Assembly: GCA_036362785.1 (NCBI GenBank)
Contig: CP143625.1
Span: forward strand, 993,401 to 1,057,400
Direction: 5' to 3'
Origin: a beta proteobacterium MWH-UniP1
GTDB taxonomy: Bacteria > Pseudomonadota > Gammaproteobacteria > Burkholderiales > Burkholderiaceae_A
DNA length: 64,000 bases
Shown: positions 17,605 through 26,800 of the stretch, piece after piece
Position numbering within the stretch: position 1 is the first letter of the stretch
How the letters are laid out: the number at the start of each line of letters is the position of its first letter
Notes under the pieces: generated by a model
Databases searched by the model: none
Seen by the model: the letters and a program-made list of their open reading frames with translations, nothing else
What the model was told of the DNA's origin: nothing
Position numbers and translations under genes: made by a program

Positions 17605-18549
17605 ATGCCAACTCCCATCATTACCGATGGCACCATGGACCGCATGGTCAAGGCGCCTCGGGTGTTGCTGCCCCAAGGTGCTGGCCTATTTCGTGATCGG
17701 GCAAACCGGTTTGATGCGATCGCCACCCGCGACGAGACAGGCGCGTATATGCGTTTTCTGGCCCATGTCTGCCGTGGCCAGTGCAAGTCCTATGATGCGC
17801 GCCCCGCCCAGCGTGTGTCAGAGCGCGCGATCTCCAATAGCCGTGAACATGGCATGCCACCGCTGTCGGCCCATGTCTTTCCCCGCGATGCCGCCTGGCG
17901 AGACGATCTCTCAGACATCGCGAACCACGTCAAAGCGGCCCTCGCGGGAACGAATTCCCAGGCCGAAAAAGTCATGTCTGACTTAATCACCGATGTGAAA
18001 TCCAACCCGGCAGAACTCGAAGCCATCGCGGATCGATTGATCGCCGGCATGTCCTTGCCAGAAGATGGGCCCAAGGTCCCGTTTGTGGGTGCGGCGCTTC
18101 AGGTGTATTTCACGCGGATGGCGGCGACATTGTCACCGGAAGATGTTGGCGCCTGTGATGTGGCCACCGTCTGCCCCTGCTGCGGCATGCGGCCCACCAT
18201 TAGCATGGTGCGCATCGATCCCGAGCGTCAGAACTATCGGTATCTTGTTTGTTCTCTTTGTATGACCGAGTGGAACCTGGAGCGTGTGAAGTGCAGTTCG
18301 TGTGAAGAAGAAAAGGGCGTCGGCTATCTGACGATTGATACAGAGGGTCAAAAGCCAGCAGATGCCCTGGTGCGGGCCGAGACCTGCGATGAATGCAAGA
18401 CTTACCTGAAGATCATTGTGCAAGAAAAAGACCCAAACGCTGATGCGCTGGCAGACGATTTAAATAGCCTGGCCTTGGATGTCTTGGTGGATGAAAAAGG
18501 GTATGCTCGGACCGGTCCCAACTTGCTTTTCTATCCAGGCCACGAATAG
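17605..18549 (+). CDS. fdhE: Formate dehydrogenase accessory protein FdhE
   Basis: Cytoplasmic maturation factor of 314 residues needed for active respiratory formate dehydrogenase, thought to bind the catalytic subunit before export. Four CxxC pairs in the C-terminal half form the rubredoxin-like metal sites of the family: CPCC near 190, CSLC near 216, CSSC near 230 and CDEC near 261. The N-terminal helical part (FLAHVCRGQ) also matches FdhE. It starts 23 bases after the terminator that follows fdhC and ends 2 bases before selA, so it is translated with selA and selB. FdhD, the sulfurtransferase usually also required, is not in the window. Confidence 0.93.
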   Translation: MPTPIITDGTMDRMVKAPRVLLPQGAGLFRDRANRFDAIATRDETGAYMRFLAHVCRGQCKSYDARPAQRVSERAISNSREHGMPPLSAHVFPRDAAWRDDLSDIANHVKAALAGTNSQAEKVMSDLITDVKSNPAELEAIADRLIAGMSLPEDGPKVPFVGAALQVYFTRMAATLSPEDVGACDVATVCPCCGMRPTISMVRIDPERQNYRYLVCSLCMTEWNLERVKCSSCEEEKGVGYLTIDTEGQKPADALVRAETCDECKTYLKIIVQEKDPNADALADDLNSLALDVLVDEKGYARTGPNLLFYPGHE

Positions 18550-18551
18550 TC

Positions 18552-19988
18552 ATGAACACCAAGGTTCTGCCCGGTCCGGGCGAATCCAAAACAAACCAGC
18601 CAGGCGAAACTCTCGCTGGCCCCCGTCTGCAACTACCGTCAGTCGATCGCCTGCTGGGCGATCCGGGACTTGCAGACATCATTGCCTCGATCGGCCGACC
18701 ATTGGTGAAACGGGCCGTTCAGGAAACACTTGAACACTTCAGGCAAGCCCCCAATTCGCAGGGGCCATCGCAAGAGCGCTTCATCTCAGAGATTCACGAG
18801 CGATCCTGTCAGAGTGTGGCGTCTCGGCTGTCCAACGTCATTAATCTTACGGGCACGGTGATTCACACCAATCTTGGCCGGGCCCTGCTGGCCCAAGAGG
18901 CCATCGATGCCGTGGCTAAGTCGATGCGGGCCTACAACGCCTTGGAGTTTGATCTCTCAACAGGTGAGCGGGGTGATCGCGATAGTGTCGTGGAGGCATT
19001 GATCTGCCGTCTTACGGGTGCAGAGGCGGCCACGGTCGTGAACAACTGTGCAGCGGCTGTGTTGCTGTCTTTGGTCGCCCTTGGTGCCCGCAAGGAAGTC
19101 ATTATTTCGCGTGGTGAGCAGATTGAAATTGGCGGTGCCTTTCGCATGCCCGACATTATGCGTGCGGCCAATTGCCGCCTAGTGGAAGTCGGCACCACTA
19201 ATCGTACCCATCTTCGAGATTTTGAAGAGGCCATCACGGAAAAATCGGGTCTGATTGTGAAGGCCCATCGTTCCAATTACGCCGTGACCGGATTTACATC
19301 GGAAGTGGGCGATGAGGCACTTGCCAAGCTCGCCCATGACCACGGCCTTTTTTATATGGTCGATCTCGGTTCTGGTGCGCTAGTGGACATGAGCCGTTGG
19401 GGCCTGCCGCGTGAGCCATTGCCATCGGACAGTCTGGCCAAAGGCGCCGATGTTGTGATGTTCTCGGGGGATAAATTATTGGGTGGCCCGCAGGCCGGGC
19501 TGATTGTGGGTTCCAAGGCCGCGATTGCGAAGATTAAAAAACATCCATTAAAGCGTGCACTGCGTGTTTCTAAAGTGGTGTTGTCCGCCCTGGAGGCAAC
19601 CCTGCGTGTGTATGACTCGGAACATGCTCTAGAGAATCGGCTTCCCGTGCTGGCGTTACTTACGCGAAGCCGCGATGACATTCGTGCAGCGGCCACCCGA
19701 ATCGCCCCAGCGTTGCACAAGATCGCAGGCGAAGGGTTTGAGTGCAGCATCATGGATTGCGCCAGTCAAATTGGCAGCGGGGCGCTCCCAGAAGAGCGGC
19801 TGCCCTCGGCAGCAGTGTGTCTGACACCAATCGCGGGTCGAAAAGGCGTGGGTCGATTGTTACAGCAGACGTTAGCGAAGTTTCGCGCACTACCCACCCC
19901 GGTAATTGGCCGCATCAAAGACGACTGCCTGATTTTCGATTGCCGCTGTCTCTTGCCCGCCGACGAAGCGCTACTCACGTCACGATGA
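18552..19988 (+). CDS. selA: L-seryl-tRNA(Sec) selenium transferase
   Basis: PLP enzyme of 478 residues that converts Ser-tRNA(Sec) to Sec-tRNA(Sec) with selenophosphate. Landmarks are INLTGTVIHTNLGRALL near 95, the CAAAVLLSL region, and the PLP lysine in FSGDKLLGGPQAG near residue 307. It starts 2 bases after fdhE and its stop overlaps the selB start (ATGA). The N terminus has a short proline- and glycine-rich stretch before the conserved fold, which begins at PSVDRLL. Its length matches the family. Selenophosphate must come from SelD encoded elsewhere. Confidence 0.97.
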   Translation: MNTKVLPGPGESKTNQPGETLAGPRLQLPSVDRLLGDPGLADIIASIGRPLVKRAVQETLEHFRQAPNSQGPSQERFISEIHERSCQSVASRLSNVINLTGTVIHTNLGRALLAQEAIDAVAKSMRAYNALEFDLSTGERGDRDSVVEALICRLTGAEAATVVNNCAAAVLLSLVALGARKEVIISRGEQIEIGGAFRMPDIMRAANCRLVEVGTTNRTHLRDFEEAITEKSGLIVKAHRSNYAVTGFTSEVGDEALAKLAHDHGLFYMVDLGSGALVDMSRWGLPREPLPSDSLAKGADVVMFSGDKLLGGPQAGLIVGSKAAIAKIKKHPLKRALRVSKVVLSALEATLRVYDSEHALENRLPVLALLTRSRDDIRAAATRIAPALHKIAGEGFECSIMDCASQIGSGALPEERLPSAAVCLTPIAGRKGVGRLLQQTLAKFRALPTPVIGRIKDDCLIFDCRCLLPADEALLTSR

Positions 19989-21889
19989 TCATTGGCACTG
20001 CAGGCCATATCGATCACGGAAAAACATCCCTGATCGCACGACTCACTGGCAAGAACACCGACCGACTGCCCGAAGAGAAGCGCCGGGGCATTTCGATTGA
20101 GTTGGGCTATGCCTACTGGTCGGATGGCCAAGAGCAGATCGGTTTTGTCGATGTTCCCGGGCACGAGAAATTCGTGCATGCCATGGTCTCGGGTGCAAGT
20201 GGGATTGACTATGCGCTTTTGGTGATTGCAGCCGACGACGGACCAATGCCCCAGACCCGCGAGCATCTGGATATTCTGCGGTTACTGGGGGTTGATCGTG
20301 GGGCCGTGGTGCTCACCAAAATTGATGCGGTGGAGTCGAGTGTTGCGGAGATCGCAGTTGCTGCAATTGCTGAACTACTTGCTGGACAGCCCGCAGAGCA
20401 CTGGCCCTTGTTTCCTGTATCGAGTCTGACCGGCGAGGGTATTGATGGCCTGCGTGCGCATCTGCTAAACGAGTCGCGCCAGTATCAGGAACGTGCGAAA
20501 GATGGCCAGTTTCGACTGGCCGTGGATCGGGCCTTTACGCTGCCAGGGATCGGAACCGTGGTGACGGGTACGGCCCATGCCGGCGAAGTGGGGGTGGGAG
20601 ATGACGTTGGAATCTTTACCCCAGGTACGGCAAATGGCGCCATGCGATCAGCCCGTGTGCGATCACTGCATGCCCAAGATCAGCCCGCAGAGGTCGGCCG
20701 GGCAGGCCAGCGGTTGGCGCTCAATCTGGTGGGTCTATCCCTAGACCAGGTGCCGCGCGGCAGCTGGGTCAACGGGGTGGGACTAGATAACGCCGCCACG
20801 CGCTGCGATGTGGTGATGCAGATTTCAAACGCGCATGATCGTGTCATCGGCCAGGGCCTTCAGGTCCACCTGCATCATGGGGCCTTTCATGGTCTGGCCA
20901 AGATTTATCCGCTGGATCGCGACCGGGCGGCCCCTGGTGAGGCATGTCTTGCGTCGGTTGTCGTGCCTGAATCGATTGCCATGTGTGTGGGGGATCGGCT
21001 GATTCTGCGCGATAGTCAGGCCCAGACTACCTTGGGTGGTGCACAGGTGTTAGACACCCATCCGCCAAGCCGTGGCAAACGCACGCCCGCACGGCTGGCC
21101 ATGTTGGCCACGTTGCCTGGCCGGTCTCTGGAGCAGGCATTGGCTGATTTATTGTCTTATTCACCGCTGCCAATTACACGGGTTGCGTCTTCTTGGAATT
21201 GGCGCAGCAGCGATGTGGTGGCGCTTGCGCAGCGTTTGAATTTCCCGGTGGCGGGAGATGTGATTTTTCATCCGGTGCAGTGGGAGGCCTTTTGCGAAAA
21301 GGTCTTGCTCTCGATTGATGAGACCCATGTTCGTGAGCCCGAGATGCCCGGCATGGAATTAAATCGTTGCCGTCGGGTGGCAGCGCCACAGCTGGACGCC
21401 GATGCCTTTTCAGAATTGACTGCATCTTTGGTGGGGCAGGGCCTGATTGTGCAAAAGGGTGCATTTTTGGCCAGGCCCACCCATAAGGCTGAGTTGAGCG
21501 ATGCTGAAAAAAATCTCTGGCGATCCATTGCCCCGCTTCTTGATGAATCTCCCTACAATCCGCCTCGGGTTAGGGATATTGCCAATCTGGTCAACATCCC
21601 GGAAACAGAGATTCGTGCGAATCTACGGCGTGTAGCGCGAATCGGGGAGGTCACGCTGATCGCCCTGGATCACTTCTTTCTGGCCCATCGGGTGGCAGAG
21701 ATGGCCCAGATAGTTCAAGAAATTTTTGATCAAAAAGGGGTGATTCGGGCGGCAGACTTTCGGGATCGTATTGGTGGTGGCCGAAAGGTTGCCATACAGA
21801 TTCTTGAATTTTTTGATCGAATTGGATACACGCGACGTGTTCGGGATGACCATCTGATTCGTCGATCTAACCCGTTTGTGTTGAATTAA
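19985..21889 (+). CDS. selB: Selenocysteine-specific elongation factor SelB
   Basis: Translation factor of 634 residues that carries Sec-tRNA to the ribosome at UGA codons with a SECIS hairpin. Translation from ATG 19985, overlapping the selA stop, gives the usual start MIIGTAGHIDHGKTSL. GTPase motifs are G1 GHIDHGKTS, G3 DVPGHE and G4 TKID. The C-terminal third has the winged-helix repeats that bind the SECIS RNA. An in-frame open stretch continues upstream to 19742, but it lies inside selA and is not part of the protein. The tRNA-Sec gene begins one base after its stop. The bulged-U SECIS in fdhA is the expected ligand. Confidence 0.96.
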   Translation: MIIGTAGHIDHGKTSLIARLTGKNTDRLPEEKRRGISIELGYAYWSDGQEQIGFVDVPGHEKFVHAMVSGASGIDYALLVIAADDGPMPQTREHLDILRLLGVDRGAVVLTKIDAVESSVAEIAVAAIAELLAGQPAEHWPLFPVSSLTGEGIDGLRAHLLNESRQYQERAKDGQFRLAVDRAFTLPGIGTVVTGTAHAGEVGVGDDVGIFTPGTANGAMRSARVRSLHAQDQPAEVGRAGQRLALNLVGLSLDQVPRGSWVNGVGLDNAATRCDVVMQISNAHDRVIGQGLQVHLHHGAFHGLAKIYPLDRDRAAPGEACLASVVVPESIAMCVGDRLILRDSQAQTTLGGAQVLDTHPPSRGKRTPARLAMLATLPGRSLEQALADLLSYSPLPITRVASSWNWRSSDVVALAQRLNFPVAGDVIFHPVQWEAFCEKVLLSIDETHVREPEMPGMELNRCRRVAAPQLDADAFSELTASLVGQGLIVQKGAFLARPTHKAELSDAEKNLWRSIAPLLDESPYNPPRVRDIANLVNIPETEIRANLRRVARIGEVTLIALDHFFLAHRVAEMAQIVQEIFDQKGVIRAADFRDRIGGGRKVAIQILEFFDRIGYTRRVRDDHLIRRSNPFVLN

Positions 21890-21890
21890 T

Positions 21891-21986
21891 GGAAGGGTGT
21901 CGCGGCCCGGTGGTCCGGTCAGACTTCAAATCTGATAGGGGTTGCCAGCAATCCCTGGTGGGTTCGACTCCCATACCCTTCCGCCA
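21891..21986 (+). tRNA. selC: tRNA-Sec (UCA anticodon)
   Basis: A 96-base tRNA with the 8-bp acceptor stem (GGAAGGGT 21891-21898 with ACCCTTCC 21975-21982) typical of bacterial tRNA-Sec, a long variable arm, discriminator G and encoded CCA. The anticodon TCA is at 21926-21928 in loop CTTCAAA. It starts one base after the selB stop, so it is probably cut out of the selAB transcript. Confidence 0.97.
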
Positions 21987-22006
21987 ATTTTTTGAGGGTG
22001 ATGAAC

Positions 22007-22489
22007 ATGGAACTAGCACAAATCCTTGCTGAACTGCCGGAAGATTATCTCTACGCAGCTGAACAAGATCTGTGGGTTCGGCCCGAGGGCGAGGAGGTCG
22101 TCGTTGGGGCCAACCGCTTCGTGGTCACCCACGGCCAGTTCATGTTGTTTTATCCCAGGCCCTGTGAAATTCCCGTCATGCGTGATCGCTCGCTTGGGGT
22201 GATGGAGACTGCCAAAACGGCAGTGGCCATTTCTTGTCCCTTGAGCTGCACGATTGTGGAAACGAACCAGGCGGTGCAAAACAATATCGAGGTGGTAACG
22301 CAAGACCCTTATGGCGCGGGCTGGCTCTACCGTCTGCGCCCAATCGCATGGGAAGAAGAGTCCCCGTTACTGATGGATGTGCACCGTTATCGTCAGTGGC
22401 TTACCGACAATGTCGGCAGCCGGCTTCGTGCCCCTGATCCCCAGAAATACGAGCTGCCAAGTATTGATCCGCAAAATATTAGTTACTAG
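22007..22489 (+). CDS. GcvH-like lipoyl-domain protein
   Basis: A 160-residue protein of the glycine cleavage H family fold. ATG 22007 is chosen over ATG 22001 and TTG 21992 because a GAGGGTG ribosome site lies 6 bases upstream. The lipoyl-lysine loop is METAKTA, with Lys70 at the position of the lipoylated lysine in GcvH (ESVKAA). DPYGAGWLYRLRP matches the GcvH end motif. Unlike housekeeping GcvH it has cysteines at 53, 77 and 81 near that loop, and a C-terminal extension of about 20 residues. No gcvT or gcvP is near. It sits between selC and a DsrE-like gene, an arrangement that recalls the lipoate-binding protein plus DsrE partners of sulfur-oxidising sHdr clusters. A sulfur or selenium carrier role is inference. 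Confidence 0.8.
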   Translation: MELAQILAELPEDYLYAAEQDLWVRPEGEEVVVGANRFVVTHGQFMLFYPRPCEIPVMRDRSLGVMETAKTAVAISCPLSCTIVETNQAVQNNIEVVTQDPYGAGWLYRLRPIAWEEESPLLMDVHRYRQWLTDNVGSRLRAPDPQKYELPSIDPQNISY

Positions 22490-22539
22490 GGTGCTCTGCG
22501 TGTTGCTGCTGCCATGTCATTCATCAACCATGAAGCATC

Positions 22540-22917
22540 ATGGCGGTTAACCGTTTAGTGATTGTTATGTGGCAGGCCGACCCGGATGCGCCCGCAAAGG
22601 CGGCAGCACCACTGGTCTATGCCTTGTGTGCCCGTGCCATGGATATGGAAGTCGAGATTCATCTCACATCAAAGGCGGTCTGTTGGGCCTTTGATGGCGT
22701 TGCCGCCCGGGCCTATTCAGACCAGAACAATTCCCAAACGATTCTGGACTATATGCAGCGGGCTGCCGCAATGGGCGTAAAAATATATATGTGCGGCATG
22801 GCGCTTACCGAACATCATCGCGGCGAAGCGATCATTGCCGAGGTGACTGGGCAGACCGGCGCCACCGCCGTGATTGGTCAGTTGCAGCGAGATGACACTC
22901 GGGTACTCGTGTTCTAA
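22540..22917 (+). CDS. DsrE/DsrF-like family protein
   Basis: A 125-residue protein with the DsrE fold: beta strand RLVIVMW, a helix with CARAMDM, EIHLTSKAV, and the conserved segment GVKIYMCGMALTEHH. Cys85 in that segment matches the sulfur-binding cysteine of DsrE/TusD proteins; Cys30 and Cys48 are also present. Proteins of this family carry persulfide sulfur between enzymes. It follows the GcvH-like gene after 50 bases and converges on serB. The pair with a lipoyl-domain protein next to selC suggests a role in sulfur or selenium handling for formate dehydrogenase. That role is inferred from position only. Confidence 0.8.
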   Translation: MAVNRLVIVMWQADPDAPAKAAAPLVYALCARAMDMEVEIHLTSKAVCWAFDGVAARAYSDQNNSQTILDYMQRAAAMGVKIYMCGMALTEHHRGEAIIAEVTGQTGATAVIGQLQRDDTRVLVF

Positions 22918-22973
22918 AGATCGAACCGGTGGTTCAATTTCGCAGCATACCCGCCTTGGTTGCTACAGAAGCG

Positions 22974-23858
22974 TTACTCGAACCAATCCAGCACATTATC
23001 TAAGCCACCGAAACGAATCGCCTGCATGGCCTGCGCGGAAACCGCAGGCTTGGCCCGGTGGGCAATCGATAAACCACTGGCGGTCATCATCTTCAGATCA
23101 TTGGCGCCATCGCCAACGGTAATTGCCTTTTTGCTGGTGACGCCAAGTCTTCGGCAGGCCGCCGCAACGGTTTTCTGTTTGACCGTTGCATCCACGATTT
23201 CGCCGAGCACCTTGCCGGTGAGTTTGCCGTCACGGATTTCCAGTGTGTTGGAGCGGGTCTGCGCAAAGCCAATTTTCTCAGACACAAAATCAGTGAATTG
23301 GGTAAAGCCACCAGACACAAGCAGTGTGTGGAGTCCAGCCCGGTTAGCTGCATCCACCAGCTCTTTCACGCCAGGGGTGAATTTCAGTCGATACCGAATC
23401 ACCTCTTGCAATACGGTTTCGGATAGGCCCTGTAAAAGTGCGACACGGCGGCGCAGGCTATCCGCATAGTCTTTGATTTCGCCACGCATGGCGGCTTCAG
23501 TGATTGCGGCGACTTCTGCTTTCTTGCCGCAGTAATCCGCAATCTCGTCAATGCATTCAATGGTGATGACCGTGGAATCCATGTCCATGGCCAGCACTGA
23601 AAAATCAGACCAGCGATAGGGCTGGTGTAACAAGGCCAGATCCACTTGGTGGGCATCCCGAAGGGCGTCGAGATCCGCCTGCATTGCTTTTTGTTCGACG
23701 GCGGTTTGTGTGGGCAGTTGCCAGACAGCAGCATGGCTTTCCCGCATGCGGCGCGGGGCATGATTAACTGCCTGATCAAAGGCGTACAGGGTGGATTGGG
23801 CGAGCCGATTGCGGCGGCTATTAGGGGCAAGACCGGGGGAGAGCACAAGGAAACTCAT
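22974..23858 (-). CDS. serB: Phosphoserine phosphatase
   Basis: HAD-family phosphatase for the last step of serine synthesis, 294 residues. The nucleophile motif is MDMDSTVI, followed by the ECIDEIAD cap segment, the SGGFTQF motif II region and VGDGANDLKMM for Mg2+. The N-terminal ~85 residues form the extra domain seen in proteobacterial SerB. It lies 8 bases downstream of mfd on the same strand and converges on the DsrE-like gene. Serine is also the precursor of Sec on tRNA-Sec, but the position next to the sel genes is more likely chance. Confidence 0.95.
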   Translation of the reverse strand: MSFLVLSPGLAPNSRRNRLAQSTLYAFDQAVNHAPRRMRESHAAVWQLPTQTAVEQKAMQADLDALRDAHQVDLALLHQPYRWSDFSVLAMDMDSTVITIECIDEIADYCGKKAEVAAITEAAMRGEIKDYADSLRRRVALLQGLSETVLQEVIRYRLKFTPGVKELVDAANRAGLHTLLVSGGFTQFTDFVSEKIGFAQTRSNTLEIRDGKLTGKVLGEIVDATVKQKTVAAACRRLGVTSKKAITVGDGANDLKMMTASGLSIAHRAKPAVSAQAMQAIRFGGLDNVLDWFE

Positions 23859-23866
23859 AATTAAAT

Positions 23867-26800
23867 TTAAACGGTGAGCGTTGATGTAGAAGTGGGGTTG
23901 GGTGCTGCGGCAATGCCAGCCAGAATCTCTCGAATAGTACGCGCCCTCTGGGAAATATCGGCAATGGCAGTGTCACAGCGGAGTTTTTCATTGCCTAGCA
24001 GTCGATAGCGTTTGTCGGTCTGTATCAAGCGAATCACCTTGGCGGGGTCGACCTGGGCGTGTTGATCAAAGGTGATGGTGATGGCTTCTTCCGTGGCGTC
24101 GATTTTCAGAACACCAACCGGCTTGGCAAAGAGTCTAAGCCGATGGGTCTCCAGCAGTGCTTTTGCTGCATCAGGGGGGCTGCCAAAGCGATCAACCAAT
24201 TCTTCTTCTAAGACTTCGAGCGCTTCTAAATCGTTGGCGTTGGCAAGCCGCTTATAGAGCGTGAGCCGCTCGTGTATATCGCCGCAGTAGCTGTTGGGTA
24301 AAAGCGCAGGCGTGTGCAGGTTAATTTCGGTCACTGCCGCTAATGGTGCATCCAAATCGGGCTCGCGACCGGCCTTGAGCGCATTGACCGCCTGGGTCAG
24401 CATATCGGCATACATCTGGAAACCCACTTCGGTAATGTCGCCGGACTGGTTATCGCCGAGTACTTCACCCGCGCCACGAATTTCCAGGTCGTGCATGGCC
24501 AGAAAGAATCCGCTGCCAAGCTCTTCCATGGCCTGAATCGCCTCTAAGCGTTTGACGGCATCTTTGGTCATGGCGGCCTCGCCCGGGGTGAGCAGGTAGG
24601 CATAGGCCTGGTGGTGGGAGCGGCCCACCCGGCCCCGCAGCTGATGGAGCTGGGCTAAGCCAAAGCGATCTGCACGGTAGATCACGATCGTGTTGGCACT
24701 GGGCACATCAATGCCGGTCTCGATAATGGTGGTGCAGAGTAAAACGTTGATGCGTTGGGAATGAAAGTCTCGCATCACGCGCTCAAGATCCCGCTCATGC
24801 ATCTGTCCATGGGCAATCTCAATGCGGGCCTCGGGCACGAGTTTTTGCAGGGCATCGCGCCGGTTGTTAATCGTTTCGACCTGGTTGTGCAGCACATAGC
24901 ATTGGCCGCCGCGTTTTAATTCTCGAAGCAGTGCCTCGCGCACCACGCCATCGTTTTCTTGGCGCACAAAGGTCTTAATCGCCAGGCGCTTTTGTGGGGC
25001 CGTGGCAATCACGGAAAAATCACGAATCCCTTCCATGCTCATGGCCAGTGTTCTGGGGATGGGCGTTGCGGTCAGTGTGAGCACATCCACTTCCGATCGC
25101 AGGGCTTTCAGTGCCTCTTTTTGCCGAACACCGAAGCGGTGCTCTTCATCAATAATGACCAGGCCCAGGCGATCAAACTTTACCCCTGCAGATAAGAGCT
25201 TGTGGGTGCCAATCACAATATCGACCTTGCCGTGCGCCAAGCCGTCAATCGCAGTCTGAATTTCTTTCCCACTTCTAAACCGCGAGAGCTCGCTGATTTT
25301 TACAGGCCAATCGGCAAACCGATCTTGAAAGGTCTGGAAGTGTTGTTCGGCCAACAGAGTCGTTGGGGTGAGCACGGCCACCTGTTTGCCATCCATTACC
25401 GCCAAGAAGGCTGCCCGCAGCGCGACTTCGGTCTTGCCAAAGCCCACGTCCCCACAGACCAGCCGATCCATCGGTTTTCCCGAGACCATGTCTTGCACTA
25501 CCGCGTGGATGGCCGCGAGCTGATCTGGGGTTTCTTCGAAACCAAAACCATCGGCAAAGCGTTCGTAATCAATCGCATCAAACTTAAACGCATGGCCCTG
25601 ACGGGCGGCGCGGCGGGCATAGATGTTGAGTAATTCTGCAGCGGTATCACGGGCCCGTTTGGCGGCTTTTTTCTTCAGTTTGTCCCACTGGCCAGAGCCC
25701 AGGGTGTGCAGCATGGCATTCTCCGGGTTAGCACCGCTGTAGCGGCCAATCACGTGCAGTTGCGACACTGGGATGTAGAGCTTGGCATCGTCGGCGTATT
25801 CCAGCTGTAAAAACTCGGTGTCGCCTTCGCCCATATCCAAATGCACCAGGCCCAGATAGCGGCCAATGCCGTGTTGAATATGCACGACCGGGTCACCAAT
25901 TCGCAGTTCAGAAAGATCGCGAACAATCGAATCGATATTGGTTTCGGATTGCCGTTTGCCGTGTCGTTGGCGCCGAGCCACCTGGGCAAAGAGTTCACCT
26001 TCGGTAGCGATATAGAGTCGGGCCCATGGTGCGGCAAAGCCGGCATGCAGTGGTGCCACCATCAATTGAATCTCAGGTGTGTTGTGCTGACGTGCTGCTT
26101 CTAGCGTGTCGATGAGCCGGTGGGCAATGCCGTGTTCGCTTAAGTAATGCGACAGCGTTTCGCGGCGGCCTGGACTTTCAGCCGTCATCAGGAATCGATT
26201 CTGGGTGTCGGTCTTGAGTTGATCGCTAAATTGCCGCAGTTTTTCAACGGGGTCTGCCGCCCTGCGATCGGCCGCAATATCGGCCAAGGCAGCAAAGGGC
26301 TGGTCTTGGTTCTGATCATCGGCGTTGGCCGTGGCGTGATGTGCCCGATTGATGGATGGTGTGGTGTCGGCACGAAGACTGAGCCGTGCAAGGGGTTTGG
26401 TCTGGGTGAAAAATGTTTCGCTACTGAGATACAAGGCATCAGGGGCAAGCACGGGCCGCTCGATGTCGGCCTTTAGAAACGTGTAGCGTGAGAGCAGATC
26501 CCGATGAAACTCTTCAAAGGCCTGATCCACCTGGCCAATGGTGGCAATGGCCCCGCCTTCTTGTGGCAGGTAATCGAAGATGTTCGCCACCTGATCGAAT
26601 AGCAGCGGCAGGTAATACTCAATGCCGGCGCCGAACAGGCCTTTTCCGGCGTCTTTATACAGACTGCAACGCGATGGGTCGCCCTCGAAAACTTCGCGCC
26701 AGCGGGCACGGAATGCTTGTGCCGCCTGCTCGTTGCTTGGGAATTCGCGGCCCGGTAGAAGGCGAATTTCTTGAACCGGATGAATGGTGCGCTGACTGTC

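Noticed and set aside
19816-19828. Near copy of the GGTGTCTGACACC palindrome in selA
   Set aside because: It lies in a conserved coding segment (VCLTPIAG) and differs by one base, so chance is enough.
19742-19984. Upstream extension of selB inside selA
   Set aside because: The conserved SelB start is at 19985 with an ATGA overlap; the upstream part overlaps selA in another frame and has no homology.
21046-21058. GGTGTTAGACACC in selB, similar to the palindromic repeat
   Set aside because: It differs in two places and encodes a conserved SelB segment (QVLDTH), so it is not counted as a member of the family.
22001-22489. Housekeeping GcvH of the glycine cleavage system
   Set aside because: No gcvT or gcvP is adjacent, the protein has extra cysteines and a C-terminal extension, and it lies in a selenium cluster; a dedicated role is more likely, though not proven.
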